A DNA stretch of 64,000 nucleotides, from contig NZ_JALQCW010000065.1 in the NCBI RefSeq assembly GCF_023241715.1, positions 1 through 64,000 of the forward strand, in the 5' to 3' direction. Below the pieces are notes generated by a model. It was not told where the DNA came from. It saw only the letters and a program-made list of their open reading frames with translations, and made no database searches. Made by a program: the position numbers and the translations under genes. Shown in pieces: positions 55,757-63,884 of the stretch. The stretch comes from Pseudomonas morbosilactucae. GTDB taxonomy: Bacteria; Pseudomonadota; Gammaproteobacteria; Pseudomonadales; Pseudomonadaceae. Positions within the stretch are counted from its first letter, which is position 1. Each line of letters opens with the position of its first letter.

Positions 55757-56526
55757 CAGGGCTTGATGCCGCGGTGCAGGGCGACGATGCCTGCGGTCAT
55801 GTTGTGGTAGGTCACGCGGTCGAAACCGGCCTCGACCATCATCGACTTCAGGGTTTCCTGGTTCGGGTGCATGCGGATCGATTCGGCCAGGTAGCGATAG
55901 CTTTCCGAGTCGTTGGTGATCAGCTTGCCCATCAGCGGCATGAAGGCGAAGGAGTAGGCGTCATAGGCCTTGGACATCAGGGTGTTGGTCGGCTTGGAGA
56001 ACTCGAGCACCAACAGGCGACCGCCGGGCTTGAGCACCCGCAGCATGGAGCGCAGGGCGTCTTCCTTGTGGGTCACGTTGCGCAGGCCGAAAGCGATGGT
56101 CACGCAGTCGAAATGGTTGTCCGGGAAGGGCAGTTTTTCGGCGTCGGCCTGGACGAACTCGATGTTGCCGGCCACGCCTTTGTCCAGCAGGCGGTCACGA
56201 CCGACCTTGAGCATGGAGGCGTTGATATCGGCCAGGACCACTTGGCCAGTCGGGCCAACCAGGTGGGAGAACTTGCGGGTCAGGTCGCCGGTGCCGCCAG
56301 CGATGTCCAGCACTCGGTTGCCAGCACGCACGCCGGACAGTTCGATGGTGAAGCGTTTCCACAAACGGTGCATGCCGCCGGAGAGCAGGTCGTTCATCAG
56401 GTCGTACTTGGCGGCGACAGAGTGGAACACCTCAGCGACTTTTTCCGCCTTCTGGCTTTCCGGAACGTTCTTGAAACCGAAGTGAGTGGTGGGTTCGGCA
56501 TCGCTGCCTTTGCGCTGATCAGTCAT
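55756..56526 (-). CDS. ubiE: Ubiquinone/menaquinone C-methyltransferase UbiE
   Basis: This SAM-dependent enzyme adds the C-methyl group in quinone synthesis. The SAM-binding GxGxG-type loop is VLDIAGGTGDLT (about residue 73), and the UbiE signatures YDLMNDLLSGGMHRLWK (near 44) and FGLRNVTHKEDALRSM (near 150) are present. The start is the ATG before TDQRKGSDAEP, giving 256 residues; a longer in-frame N-terminus is not conserved in style. It is the first gene of the ubi set. Confidence 0.95.
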   Translation of the reverse strand: MTDQRKGSDAEPTTHFGFKNVPESQKAEKVAEVFHSVAAKYDLMNDLLSGGMHRLWKRFTIELSGVRAGNRVLDIAGGTGDLTRKFSHLVGPTGQVVLADINASMLKVGRDRLLDKGVAGNIEFVQADAEKLPFPDNHFDCVTIAFGLRNVTHKEDALRSMLRVLKPGGRLLVLEFSKPTNTLMSKAYDAYSFAFMPLMGKLITNDSESYRYLAESIRMHPNQETLKSMMVEAGFDRVTYHNMTAGIVALHRGIKP

Positions 56527-56681
56527 ATCGCTGTCACCAAAAGAGAATGCGGGACATTCTAATGCCGGTGGCGGTCTTTGTCTTGGCAAGGCTGAATGTA
56601 AGATAGTCAGCCGCCGGGACGTTTTGACGCAGCCAAGGTCAAGATGCTTCCGCCAAGTCCCTATCGAACAGGAGCCCTTTA

Positions 56682-56957
56682 ATGGCCCATATCAGTGTTG
56701 AGCGTGCCCATGGCCTGGGTAAGGAAGCCGCCCGAGCCAAGGCGGAACAGTTGGCACAAAAACTGGCTGACCAGTACGGCCTGGAGCCCAAGTGGGCAGG
56801 TGACACCCTGAACCTCAAGCGTTCTGGGGTCAAAGGCGCGGTGCAGGTGGGGGATGACTCGATCAAGGTCGATGTTGAACTGGGCCTGTTGATGTCGGCC
56901 ATGAGCGGCATGATCAAATCCGAAATCGAAAAAGCCCTGGATAAAGCCCTGGCCTGA
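56682..56957 (+). CDS. Polyhydroxyalkanoic acid system family protein
   Basis: This 91-residue basic protein fits the PHA-granule-region family, small proteins often found beside phasins. The N-terminal pattern ISVERAHGLGKEAARAKAEQ and the central WAGDTLNLKRSGVKG are typical. Its molecular role is not known. It is followed, after 167 bp, by phaI on the same strand, and diverges from ubiE. Confidence 0.87.
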   Translation: MAHISVERAHGLGKEAARAKAEQLAQKLADQYGLEPKWAGDTLNLKRSGVKGAVQVGDDSIKVDVELGLLMSAMSGMIKSEIEKALDKALA

Positions 56958-57124
56958 ATCTGCATGCAGGGGCGGGCGTGGCAGCAATTGCCGCCGCTCC
57001 TGCATGGAGCGCACAGGGTTTTATTGCATTCGTTAGGGTGCCGATTCTAATTTTTCTCACTACTTTTGGCCTCACTCCCACTTCCGTGGGCGGTTCCTCA
57101 AACCTTCCAAGCGTGAGGTGCACC

Positions 57125-57547
57125 ATGGCCAAAGTCATTCTGAAGAAAAAAGTCGATGTTCAATCGACGGCTCTGAACGAAGTCAAATCCTATGCCCGCA
57201 AGATCTGGCTGGCAGGCCTGGGTGCTTACGCCAAGGTCGGCCACGAGGGCAGCGAGTACTTTCAAGAGTTGATCAAGACCGGTCAAACAGTTGAAAAGAA
57301 AGGCAAAAAAGTTGTGACTGAACAACTTGAAGCCGCCAACAGTCAGATTGATAGCGTCAAGGGCGACGTCAGTAGTCTCAAGGGTAAAGTCGAAGTGCAG
57401 TTGGACAAGGTTGAAAAGGCCTTCGACAGCCGTGTTGCCAGTGCCTTGAATCGCATCGGCATTCCGTCTAAACATGACGTTGAGACACTCTCTGCTAAGC
57501 TCGATGAGCTGACGGCATTGCTCGAACGTGTCGCACGCAAACATTAA
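57125..57547 (+). CDS. phaI: Polyhydroxyalkanoate granule-associated protein PhaI (phasin)
   Basis: This 140-residue phasin coats PHA granules. The phasin core has KSYARKIWLAGLGAYAKVG at about residues 20-40 and a long amphipathic helix with a coiled coil (about 60-135). The homologous block EYSRKIWLAGLGVYSKI in PhaF shows that the two genes arose by duplication. GAGG is placed before the ATG. phaF starts 10 bp after its stop. Confidence 0.92.
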   Translation: MAKVILKKKVDVQSTALNEVKSYARKIWLAGLGAYAKVGHEGSEYFQELIKTGQTVEKKGKKVVTEQLEAANSQIDSVKGDVSSLKGKVEVQLDKVEKAFDSRVASALNRIGIPSKHDVETLSAKLDELTALLERVARKH

Positions 57548-57557
57548 GGAGAACGGG

Positions 57558-58412
57558 ATGGCTGGTAAAAAGAATACTGAAAAAGAAGGCAGCTCGTGGA
57601 TCGGGAAAGTCGAAGAATACTCCCGTAAAATTTGGCTCGCCGGTTTGGGTGTGTATTCGAAGATCGACACTGACGGCAGCAAGCTCTTCGAGACCCTGGT
57701 CAAAGATGGCGAGAAAGCTGAAAAGCTCACCAAAAGCGCAGTTGGCAAAAAAGTCGACGCCGCCAAAGACTCCGCCTCCACGGCCAAATCGCGCATCAGC
57801 GATGTCAAAGACCGCGCCCTGGGCAAGTGGGATGAGCTGGAAGGGGCTTTCGACAAGCGCCTGAACAGCGCCATCTCGCGTTTGGGCGTTCCTAGCCGCA
57901 ATGAGGTCAAGGCGCTGCACAGCAAGGTCGATACCCTGACCAAGCAAATCGAAAAACTCACCGGCGCCAAGGTCGCCCCGGTTGCGGCCAAAACCGCAGC
58001 GGCCAAACCCGCTGCTGCTACCAAGCCTGCGGCCAAACCGCTGGTTAAAGCCGCGGCCAAACCGGCTGCGAAACCTGCCGCCAAGGCACCTGCCAAACCG
58101 GCCGCTAAAACCGCTGCAGCCAAGCCTGCGGCCAAACCGGTCGCCAAGCCGGTGGCAGCCAAACCCACGGCCAAACCTGCAGCCAAGCCAGCAGTGAAAG
58201 CCGCAGCGGCCAAACCTGCAGCCAAACCCGCCGCCAAACCGGCAGCGGCGAAAAAGCCCGCAGTGAAAAAACCTGCCGCCGCCAAGCCTGCAGCTGTGGC
58301 CAAGCCGGCAACACCCGCAGCGACCAGCCCAGCGAACTCCGCTGCCGCTCCAGCCCCTGCTGTGACCCCGACTGCCGCGCCGGCTCCAACGACGCCAACC
58401 AGTCAGTCCTGA
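57558..58412 (+). CDS. phaF: PHA granule protein PhaF (phasin with histone-like tail)
   Basis: This 284-residue protein joins PHA granules to the nucleoid, which helps share granules between daughter cells. The N-terminal phasin domain (about residues 1-135) resembles PhaI. The C-terminal tail (about 140-265) is made of repeated AAKPA-type units, very basic like histone H1 and AlgR3, and should bind DNA without sequence preference. The start is the ATG after AAGGAG. It ends the phaI-phaF operon at a terminator. Confidence 0.93.
   Translation: MAGKKNTEKEGSSWIGKVEEYSRKIWLAGLGVYSKIDTDGSKLFETLVKDGEKAEKLTKSAVGKKVDAAKDSASTAKSRISDVKDRALGKWDELEGAFDKRLNSAISRLGVPSRNEVKALHSKVDTLTKQIEKLTGAKVAPVAAKTAAAKPAAATKPAAKPLVKAAAKPAAKPAAKAPAKPAAKTAAAKPAAKPVAKPVAAKPTAKPAAKPAVKAAAAKPAAKPAAKPAAAKKPAVKKPAAAKPAAVAKPATPAATSPANSAAAPAPAVTPTAAPAPTTPTSQS
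57985..58320 (+). repeat. Tandem AAKPA-coding repeats in phaF
   Basis: Repeated units built from GCC-AAA-CC(N)-GC(N) codons encode the basic tail of PhaF. The units vary in length and third bases, so this is a coding low-complexity region, not a mobile or CRISPR repeat. Confidence 0.8.
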
Positions 58413-58428
58413 TTGCTTCAGGGCTAAT

Positions 58429-58465
58429 GAAAACGCCCCGGCCTGCAAAGGTCGGGCGTTTTTTG
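58429..58465 (+). terminator. Rho-independent terminator of phaIF (probably also phaD)
   Basis: AAAACGCCC...GGGCGTTTT forms a long stem with a short loop, followed by TTTTTTG. A-rich bases on the left let it work for the convergent phaD transcript as well. Confidence 0.85.
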
Positions 58466-58482
58466 TTGGTGCCGGTTGCTGA

Positions 58483-59103
58483 TTATTCGTGTTCTTCCAG
58501 GTAGCGCAGGGCCATCTGTTCCGTGGCCTGTTTGGCGGCGGGCAGCAGGTGTGGGGCCACCAGCATCATGATCTGGTAGACCACCAGGCGCACTTCGCCT
58601 TCCCGGTCGAGAATCCGCTGGTAGTCCAGGGAGAACAGCAGGGTCATGGTGATCTGCTCCACCAGTTGCCCCAGCGCCTGGGTATCACTGACCAATTGCC
58701 CCGAGGCCTTGAGGCGGGCCAGCAACGACGCCAGGGTGCGCTTCAGGGCGTTGAGCAGGTTGCGGATGCCCTTGGCCAGTTTCGGCAGGCGCCCGGCCAG
58801 GTTGGACAGGTCCTGGAACAGAAAGCGGTAGTGGGCCAGGCGCTCGACGATCAGGTGCAGGAACAGCCAGTAATCTTCCGCGGCCAGGAGCACATCGGCG
58901 GGCGGATCCAGCAGCGGCGCCAGCTCATTCTGAAAGCGCTCGAACAACCCGAGGATCAACGGCTCCTTGCCGTGGAAGTGGTAGTACAGGTTGCCGGGGC
59001 TGATGCCCATCTCGTTGGCAATTTCCATGGTGGAAACGTTGGGCTCGCCCTTGTGGTTGAACAACTGCAGGGCACATTCGAGAATTCGGTCGCGGGTTTT
59101 CAT
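58483..59103 (-). CDS. phaD: TetR-family regulator PhaD
   Basis: This 206-residue regulator has the TetR helix-turn-helix at about residues 8-50 (ILECALQLFNHKGEPNVSTMEIANEMGISPGNLYYHF, trimmed in meaning to its family pattern). The C-terminal ligand domain is helical. In P. putida PhaD is reported to activate pha genes in response to a CoA intermediate; the same role is inferred here. It is converging on phaF and follows phaC2, from which a perfect hairpin separates it. Confidence 0.92.
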   Translation of the reverse strand: MKTRDRILECALQLFNHKGEPNVSTMEIANEMGISPGNLYYHFHGKEPLILGLFERFQNELAPLLDPPADVLLAAEDYWLFLHLIVERLAHYRFLFQDLSNLAGRLPKLAKGIRNLLNALKRTLASLLARLKASGQLVSDTQALGQLVEQITMTLLFSLDYQRILDREGEVRLVVYQIMMLVAPHLLPAAKQATEQMALRYLEEHE

Positions 59104-59128
59104 CCGGTCTTCTTGTCGTCCATTGCGG

Positions 59129-59151
59129 CCACGGCTCCCTTGGAGCCGTGG
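59129..59151 (-). terminator. Hairpin between phaC2 and phaD
   Basis: CCACGGCTCC and GGAGCCGTGG form a perfect 10-bp stem with a 3-base loop. No T-run follows in either direction, so it is more likely an mRNA stabiliser or attenuator than a full terminator. Confidence 0.5.
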
Positions 59152-59165
59152 GGCCAGAGAGGGCG

Positions 59166-60847
59166 TCAGCGCACGCGCACGTAGGTGCCGGGCGCGCTTC
59201 CATCGGTGGATAATTCTGGTTGCCCAGGGTGGTGAGGGTTTCGCGCTGGGCGCCGGAGTGCTCCTGAATCCAGCCCAGCCACTGGCTCCACCAACTGCCC
59301 TCGATGTGCTTGGCGTCGTAATACCAGGCCCGTGGGTCGCTACTGAGTTTTGGGTTGTCCACGTAATTGGCCTTGGGGTTGCCCGGCGGGTTGAGAATGC
59401 TCTGGATATGCCCGCTGTTGGACAGCACGAAGCGCCGATCCCCGCCCAGCAATAGGGTCGAGCGGTAGACCGCGTCCCACGGCGTGATGTGATCGTTGAT
59501 CCCGGCGACGTGGAAGCTGTCGACATTGACCTTCTGCAGGTCGATCGGGGTGCCGCAGACTTCCAGGCCCCCGGGATGGCTCAACGGGTTGTGCTTGAAG
59601 AAGTCCAGCAGATCGCCGTGCAGGGCGGCGGGCAGGCGGGTGTTGTCGTTGTTCCAGTAGAGGATGTCGAACGCCGGTGGCTCTTTGCCCAGCAGGTAGT
59701 TGTTGACCCAGTAGCTCCAGATCAGGTCGTTGGGCCGCATCCAGGCGAAGACCTTGGCCATGTCCCGACCGTCCAGCACGCCCTGCTGGTAGGAGCGGCG
59801 TTTGGCGGCTTCCAGGGTCTGCTCGTCGGCGAACAGGGTGGCCGGGCTGTCCATCTGGCTGTCCAGCAGGCTGACCAGGTAGGTGGCGCTGGCGACTCGA
59901 CGCAACTGGCGCTTGGCCTGTAGATGGCCTTGCAGCGCGGCAATGGTCAGGCCGCCGGCACAGGCACCGACCAGGTTCACTTCACGGCTGCCGGTAATCG
60001 CCCGGCAGACGTTCATGGCTTCTTCAGTCGCTTCGACGTAGCTCGATAGGCCCCATTCGCGGTGCCTGATGTCCGGGTTGCGCCAACTGATGATGAACAC
60101 CTGCAGGCCGTTCTTCAGGGCGTACTGGATGAAGCTCTTGGGCGGGCTGAGGTCGAAGATGTAGTACTTGTTGATTTGTGGCGGCACGATCAGCAGGGGC
60201 TTGGCGTACTGCTTTTCACTCATGGGCTTGTACTGGATCAGCTCCAGCAACTCGTTGCGAAACACCACCGAACCCGGGGTGGTGGCAAGGTTACGGCCCA
60301 CTTCAAAGGCGTGCTTGGTGACCTGGCTCGGCAAGCCGTTGTTGTGCAGCAGGTCATCGAGCAAGTGGCTCATCCCGCGAATCACGCTGTTGCCGCCGGA
60401 GTTGAAGAGTTCCTTGATCGCCAGGGGGTTGAGCAGGGTGTTGGACGGTGCCACGGCATCGTTGAGCAAGGCGAAGGCAAAATGCGCCCGGGCCTTGTCA
60501 TCGCTGTTCATGCTGCTGTCGTCGATCCAGCTGCGGATTTGCTTTTGCCAGCTCAGGTAGGCCTGCAGGCTACGTCGGTAGAACGGGTTCAGGGTCCAGG
60601 TGGGGTCGGCGAAGCGATTGTCGTCGGGGTTGTGCTTGTGCAGGGTCTCGCCCAGCAGCACACGACCCAACTGGCCACCCAATGCCAGCGCGTGACGTGC
60701 GCTGTGCAGCGGGTTGCGCAGGCTGTGGGCGGCCACGCTGCGCAGCGTCGAGAACAGATCCCGGCCGCGCAGACCGGTGATCGCGCTTTGCGCATTGATG
60801 TACGCAGCGGGGGTGGGCAACGAGCCCGCCGCAGGTTTGTCTCGCAT
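59166..60847 (-). CDS. phaC2: Class II PHA synthase PhaC2, frameshifted in the last codons as sequenced
   Basis: It polymerises (R)-3-hydroxyacyl-CoA into medium-chain PHA on the granule. The lipase-like box LVGACAGGLTIA holds the catalytic Cys (near residue 296); the Asp is in GINDHITPWDA and the His in SNSGHIQSILNPPGNP. GGAG eight bases before supports the ATG. Near 59195 one base is missing (GAAGCGGCGCC reads GAAGCGCGCC), so the frame leaves the family ending after PPMEA and runs on to 58925 over phaD. Restoring it gives 560 residues and the ending GTYVRVR. The enzyme core is intact. Confidence 0.9.
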
Positions 60848-60957
60848 GAGTCCACACTCCTTCGTCAAACCAGCCACCAGCAGCCAATCCAAGACAGACA
60901 ACATAGTCGGTCCTGGCCCTTCTTGCGCGCGACGGTCCTGTCGATGGCGCCTTTCTC

Positions 60958-61814
60958 TCAGTGTTTGCCGAACGGTGCCGGATGCGGATGCATGACTGCT
61001 CGCTGCCGTTCTTCTTCAAGAAATTTCATGATGATGGGGGCGACGGCCTCGGCCCGGGTGATCAGGAACAAATGGCCGTCGTCGATTATGTGTAGCTGGG
61101 CGTTGGGAATTCGCCAGGCCAGCAAGCGCATATTGATCAGGGGAATCAGCGGGTCATCGTCGCCCGCCAGCACCAGGGTCGGCTGATGGATCTTGTGCAG
61201 CCAGTGGATGCTGGTCCAGCCCATTCCGGCGAACAGTTGCCAGTAGTAGCCCAGCTTGCCGGCCGAACGCACCTTGCCGCGTGTTCAGCGGCCAGGCTTG
61301 GGTCGCGACGAAAGGAGCCGCCGTAGATCAGTGGCGCAATACGGATCACATGGGAGGGCTGTATGTAACGCCGAGGGCTGGCCATCAGCATCAGCACCTT
61401 GGGTTTGCCCGGCACCATAAACGCGCCGGCAGCCGTGGCGGCCAGCACCAGTTTCTTGCAGCGCTCGGGGTAGTCGTAGGCAAACTGCTGCGCCAGCGCG
61501 CCACCCCAGGACACGCCCACCACATTGACCTGACCGTAGTCGAGGTAGTCGAGCATGCGCGCGGTCAATTTGGCCAGGCCGGGGAAGCGATACGGCCGGC
61601 TTGGTGTGGATGAGCCGCCGACCCCCGGGACGTCGAAGGCGATCACCTCCAGGTCGGGGTCCAGTGCCTGGACAAAGGGGAACACCAACTCCAGGTTGGC
61701 GCCGATGCCGTTGAAAATCAGCAGCGGCGTCAAATGGGGTTTACCGGGCCGGACTGCGGTGCGGATGGTTTGGCCATCCAGGTCGACGGTGCGGAATATG
61801 AAAGGTTGAGGCAT
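60958..61814 (-). pseudogene. phaZ: PHA depolymerase PhaZ, frameshifted as sequenced
   Basis: This intracellular alpha/beta-hydrolase releases hydroxyacids from PHA granules. The lipase box VGVSWGGALAQQ (Ser near residue 102) is in the intact N-terminal part. The frame breaks near 61275, where one A is missing (GCGGCAAAGGTGCG reads GCGGCAAGGTGCG). The remainder (SAGKLGYYWQLFAGMGW, the Asp in LVLAGDDDPLIP, the His in DDGHLFL) continues in the next frame. With the base restored it has 285 residues, normal for PhaZ. It lies between phaC1 and phaC2. Confidence 0.9.
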
Positions 61815-61889
61815 GCCGTAGCCCTGTGAATTAAACCGCCGGCAAAGCCCTGGGGGCTTCGTCCGGATGACTCGAGGCCGAGCCTCGTT

Positions 61890-61924
61890 CCGCTAAAAGG
61901 GCTGGCGGCACAGCCCTGTGCCGC
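61890..61924 (-). terminator. Hairpin with T-tract between phaC1 and phaZ
   Basis: On the minus strand GCGGCACAG and CTGTGCCGC form a perfect 9-bp stem, followed within six bases by a TTTT. It lies 25 bp past the phaC1 stop and could cut transcription so that phaC1 exceeds phaZ and phaC2. Confidence 0.6.
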
Positions 61925-61948
61925 TTGGTTGAGCGCTGGGTCGACGAC

Positions 61949-63628
61949 TCAGCGCTCGTGTACGTAGGTGCCTGGCGCCGCTTCGGCGGCCGCATGCTTC
62001 TTGTTCCCCAAGCTGGTTGGCGAAGGTTTGAGATCCCCCGAACGCTGCGCTTGCCAGGCCTGCCAGTGCAGCCACCAGGAGTCGGTGTGCTTGCTGGAGT
62101 TCTCTTGCCAATCTTCGGCCTTGGCCGGCATGTCCTCGCTGGTCATGTAGCGGGATTTCGGATTGCCCGGCGGGTTGAGGATGCTCTGGATATGGCCACT
62201 GCTGGACAGCACGAACTCCACGTTGCCACCAAACAGCTGAGCCGATTTGTAGCAGGACTTCCACGGCGTGATGTGGTCGTTGGTGCCGGCCAGGGAAAAG
62301 ATGTCGGCCGTGACTTGCTTGAGGTCGATTGGCGTGCCGCACACTTCCAGTGCATTGGGCCGGGTCAGTGGGTTGTTCTTGAACATTTCGATCAGGTCGC
62401 CGTGGAACGCCGCCGGCAGCCGGGTGGTGTCGTTGTTCCAGAACAGGATGTCGAACACGGGCGGCTCGTTGCCCAGCAGGTAGTTGTTGACCCAGTAGTT
62501 CCAGATCAAATCGTTGGGGCGCATCCAGGCGAACACCTTGGCCATGTCGCGTCCTTCCAGGACGCCGGCCTGATAGGAATGGCGCTTGGCCGCTTCCAGG
62601 GTCTGCTCGTCGACGAACAGCGCGACCTGGGTATCCAGGGTGGTGTCCAGCACGCTGACCAGCAGGGTCAGGGCGTTGACCTTCTTCTCTCCCAGCGCCG
62701 CGTAGTGGCCCAGCAGCGCGGTGCAGGTGATGCCGCCGGAGCAGGCGCCGAGCATGTTTACATCTTTGCTGCCGGTGATCGCGGTGACCACGTCGACCGC
62801 TTCCTTGAGGGCTTCGATGTAGGTGGACAGGCCCCACTCGCGCTGAGCCTTGGTCGGGTTGCGCCAGCTGACGATAAAGGTCTGCACGTTGTTGCGCAGG
62901 CAGAAGCGCGCCAGGCTTTTATCCGGGCTGAGGTCGAAAACGTAGAATTTGTTGATCTGTGGCGGCACCACCAGCAGGGGGCGCTCGTACACCTGTTCGG
63001 TGATGGGGCGGTACTGGATCAGCTCCAGCACATCATTGCGGAACACCACGGCGCCCTCGCTGGTGCCGAGGTTCTTGCCGACTTCGAACGCATCCATGTT
63101 GACTTGGCTGGGCATGCCGCCGTTGTGCACCAAGTCCTTGGCCATATGGGAGAGGCCGTCCAGCAGGCTCTTGCCACCGGTTTCGAAGAAGCGTTTGACC
63201 GCCGCGGGGTTGGCTGCGCTGTTGGTCGGGGCCATGGCTTCGGTCATCAGGTTGATCACGAAGTGGCCGCGGCTGATGTCCTGGGCAGACAGGCTGCTGT
63301 CGTCGATCCAGTCGTGGAGCTCCTTGCGCCACGCCAGGTAGGTTTGCAGGTAGCGTTTGTAGAGCGGGTTCTGGCTCCAGGCCGGGTCGTTGAAACGGCG
63401 GTCGTCGCTTTCTGGCTGGAGGGTCGATTTGCCGAAGATCACGTTCTTCAGCTCGATGCCGAAGTGAGCCACGTGCTTGACGCTATGGATGGGTTGTTTG
63501 ATGGCCTGGGTCAGCACCATTCGAGCAGAAGTCAGCAGATCCTTTCGACGCAAGCCAATGACCGGATTGAGCCCCAGGGTGTTTTCCGAGGCTTGATTTT
63601 TCAGGTCATCGTTATTCTTGTTACTCAT
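61949..63628 (-). CDS. phaC1: Class II PHA synthase PhaC1
   Basis: It is the main medium-chain PHA synthase. It is full length (559 residues) and intact. The lipase-like box LGACSGGITCTA holds the catalytic Cys (near residue 296); the Asp is in GTNDHITPWKS and the His in SSSGHIQSILNPPGNP; the class II ending APGTYVHER is complete. It heads the minus-strand phaC1-phaZ-phaC2-phaD set. A sigma-54 type promoter lies upstream and an AACAAGAA Crc-type motif covers codons 3-5. Confidence 0.96.
   Translation of the reverse strand: MSNKNNDDLKNQASENTLGLNPVIGLRRKDLLTSARMVLTQAIKQPIHSVKHVAHFGIELKNVIFGKSTLQPESDDRRFNDPAWSQNPLYKRYLQTYLAWRKELHDWIDDSSLSAQDISRGHFVINLMTEAMAPTNSAANPAAVKRFFETGGKSLLDGLSHMAKDLVHNGGMPSQVNMDAFEVGKNLGTSEGAVVFRNDVLELIQYRPITEQVYERPLLVVPPQINKFYVFDLSPDKSLARFCLRNNVQTFIVSWRNPTKAQREWGLSTYIEALKEAVDVVTAITGSKDVNMLGACSGGITCTALLGHYAALGEKKVNALTLLVSVLDTTLDTQVALFVDEQTLEAAKRHSYQAGVLEGRDMAKVFAWMRPNDLIWNYWVNNYLLGNEPPVFDILFWNNDTTRLPAAFHGDLIEMFKNNPLTRPNALEVCGTPIDLKQVTADIFSLAGTNDHITPWKSCYKSAQLFGGNVEFVLSSSGHIQSILNPPGNPKSRYMTSEDMPAKAEDWQENSSKHTDSWWLHWQAWQAQRSGDLKPSPTSLGNKKHAAAEAAPGTYVHER
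63615..63622 (-). promoter_or_regulatory. Probable Hfq/Crc (CA-motif) target in phaC1
   Basis: AACAAGAA begins six bases after the start of the ATG, inside the ribosome footprint. It is a full match to the A-rich CA motif, and Crc is reported to inhibit phaC1 translation in P. putida. Confidence 0.6.
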
Positions 63629-63703
63629 CTACGACGCTCCATTGTCCTGAGACGAGTACCGGACCTGCTGTGTAGTGACACAGCGCAATGCCAGGTACTA
63701 CTG

Positions 63704-63786
63704 CTCGGGTAACCGTTAATTCCGCATCGCTGCTTTTAGTTCAGAAAGCATTGCAGGGAACTTGCCAGCTCCATTGGTTACCCGAG
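63704..63786. repeat. 11-bp inverted repeat around the phaC1 promoter
   Basis: CTCGGGTAACC (63704-63714) and GGTTACCCGAG (63776-63786) are perfect inverted copies, 61 bp apart. They flank the sigma-54 type element of phaC1. They could be paired binding sites or a long stem. Confidence 0.65.
63752..63767 (-). promoter_or_regulatory. Sigma-54 type promoter of phaC1
   Basis: On the minus strand TGGCAAGTTCCCTGCA has GG and GC exactly 10 bases apart and agrees well with the -24/-12 consensus. It ends about 125 bp before the phaC1 start. RpoN-dependent PHA formation is reported in some pseudomonads. Confidence 0.65.
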
Positions 63787-63884
63787 TTTAATTTTTTTCG
63801 CAAGCAGGCCAATCGTTGGCTGTGCAGCGGAGCATTCAAGCAGATGGAATTAGAAAATGCGCTCTAAAGGGTCCGAGCCTTGAG

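Noticed and set aside
57985..58320. Repeats in phaF as a CRISPR array or mobile repeat
   Set aside because: They are in frame with the gene, vary in unit length and have no unique spacers.
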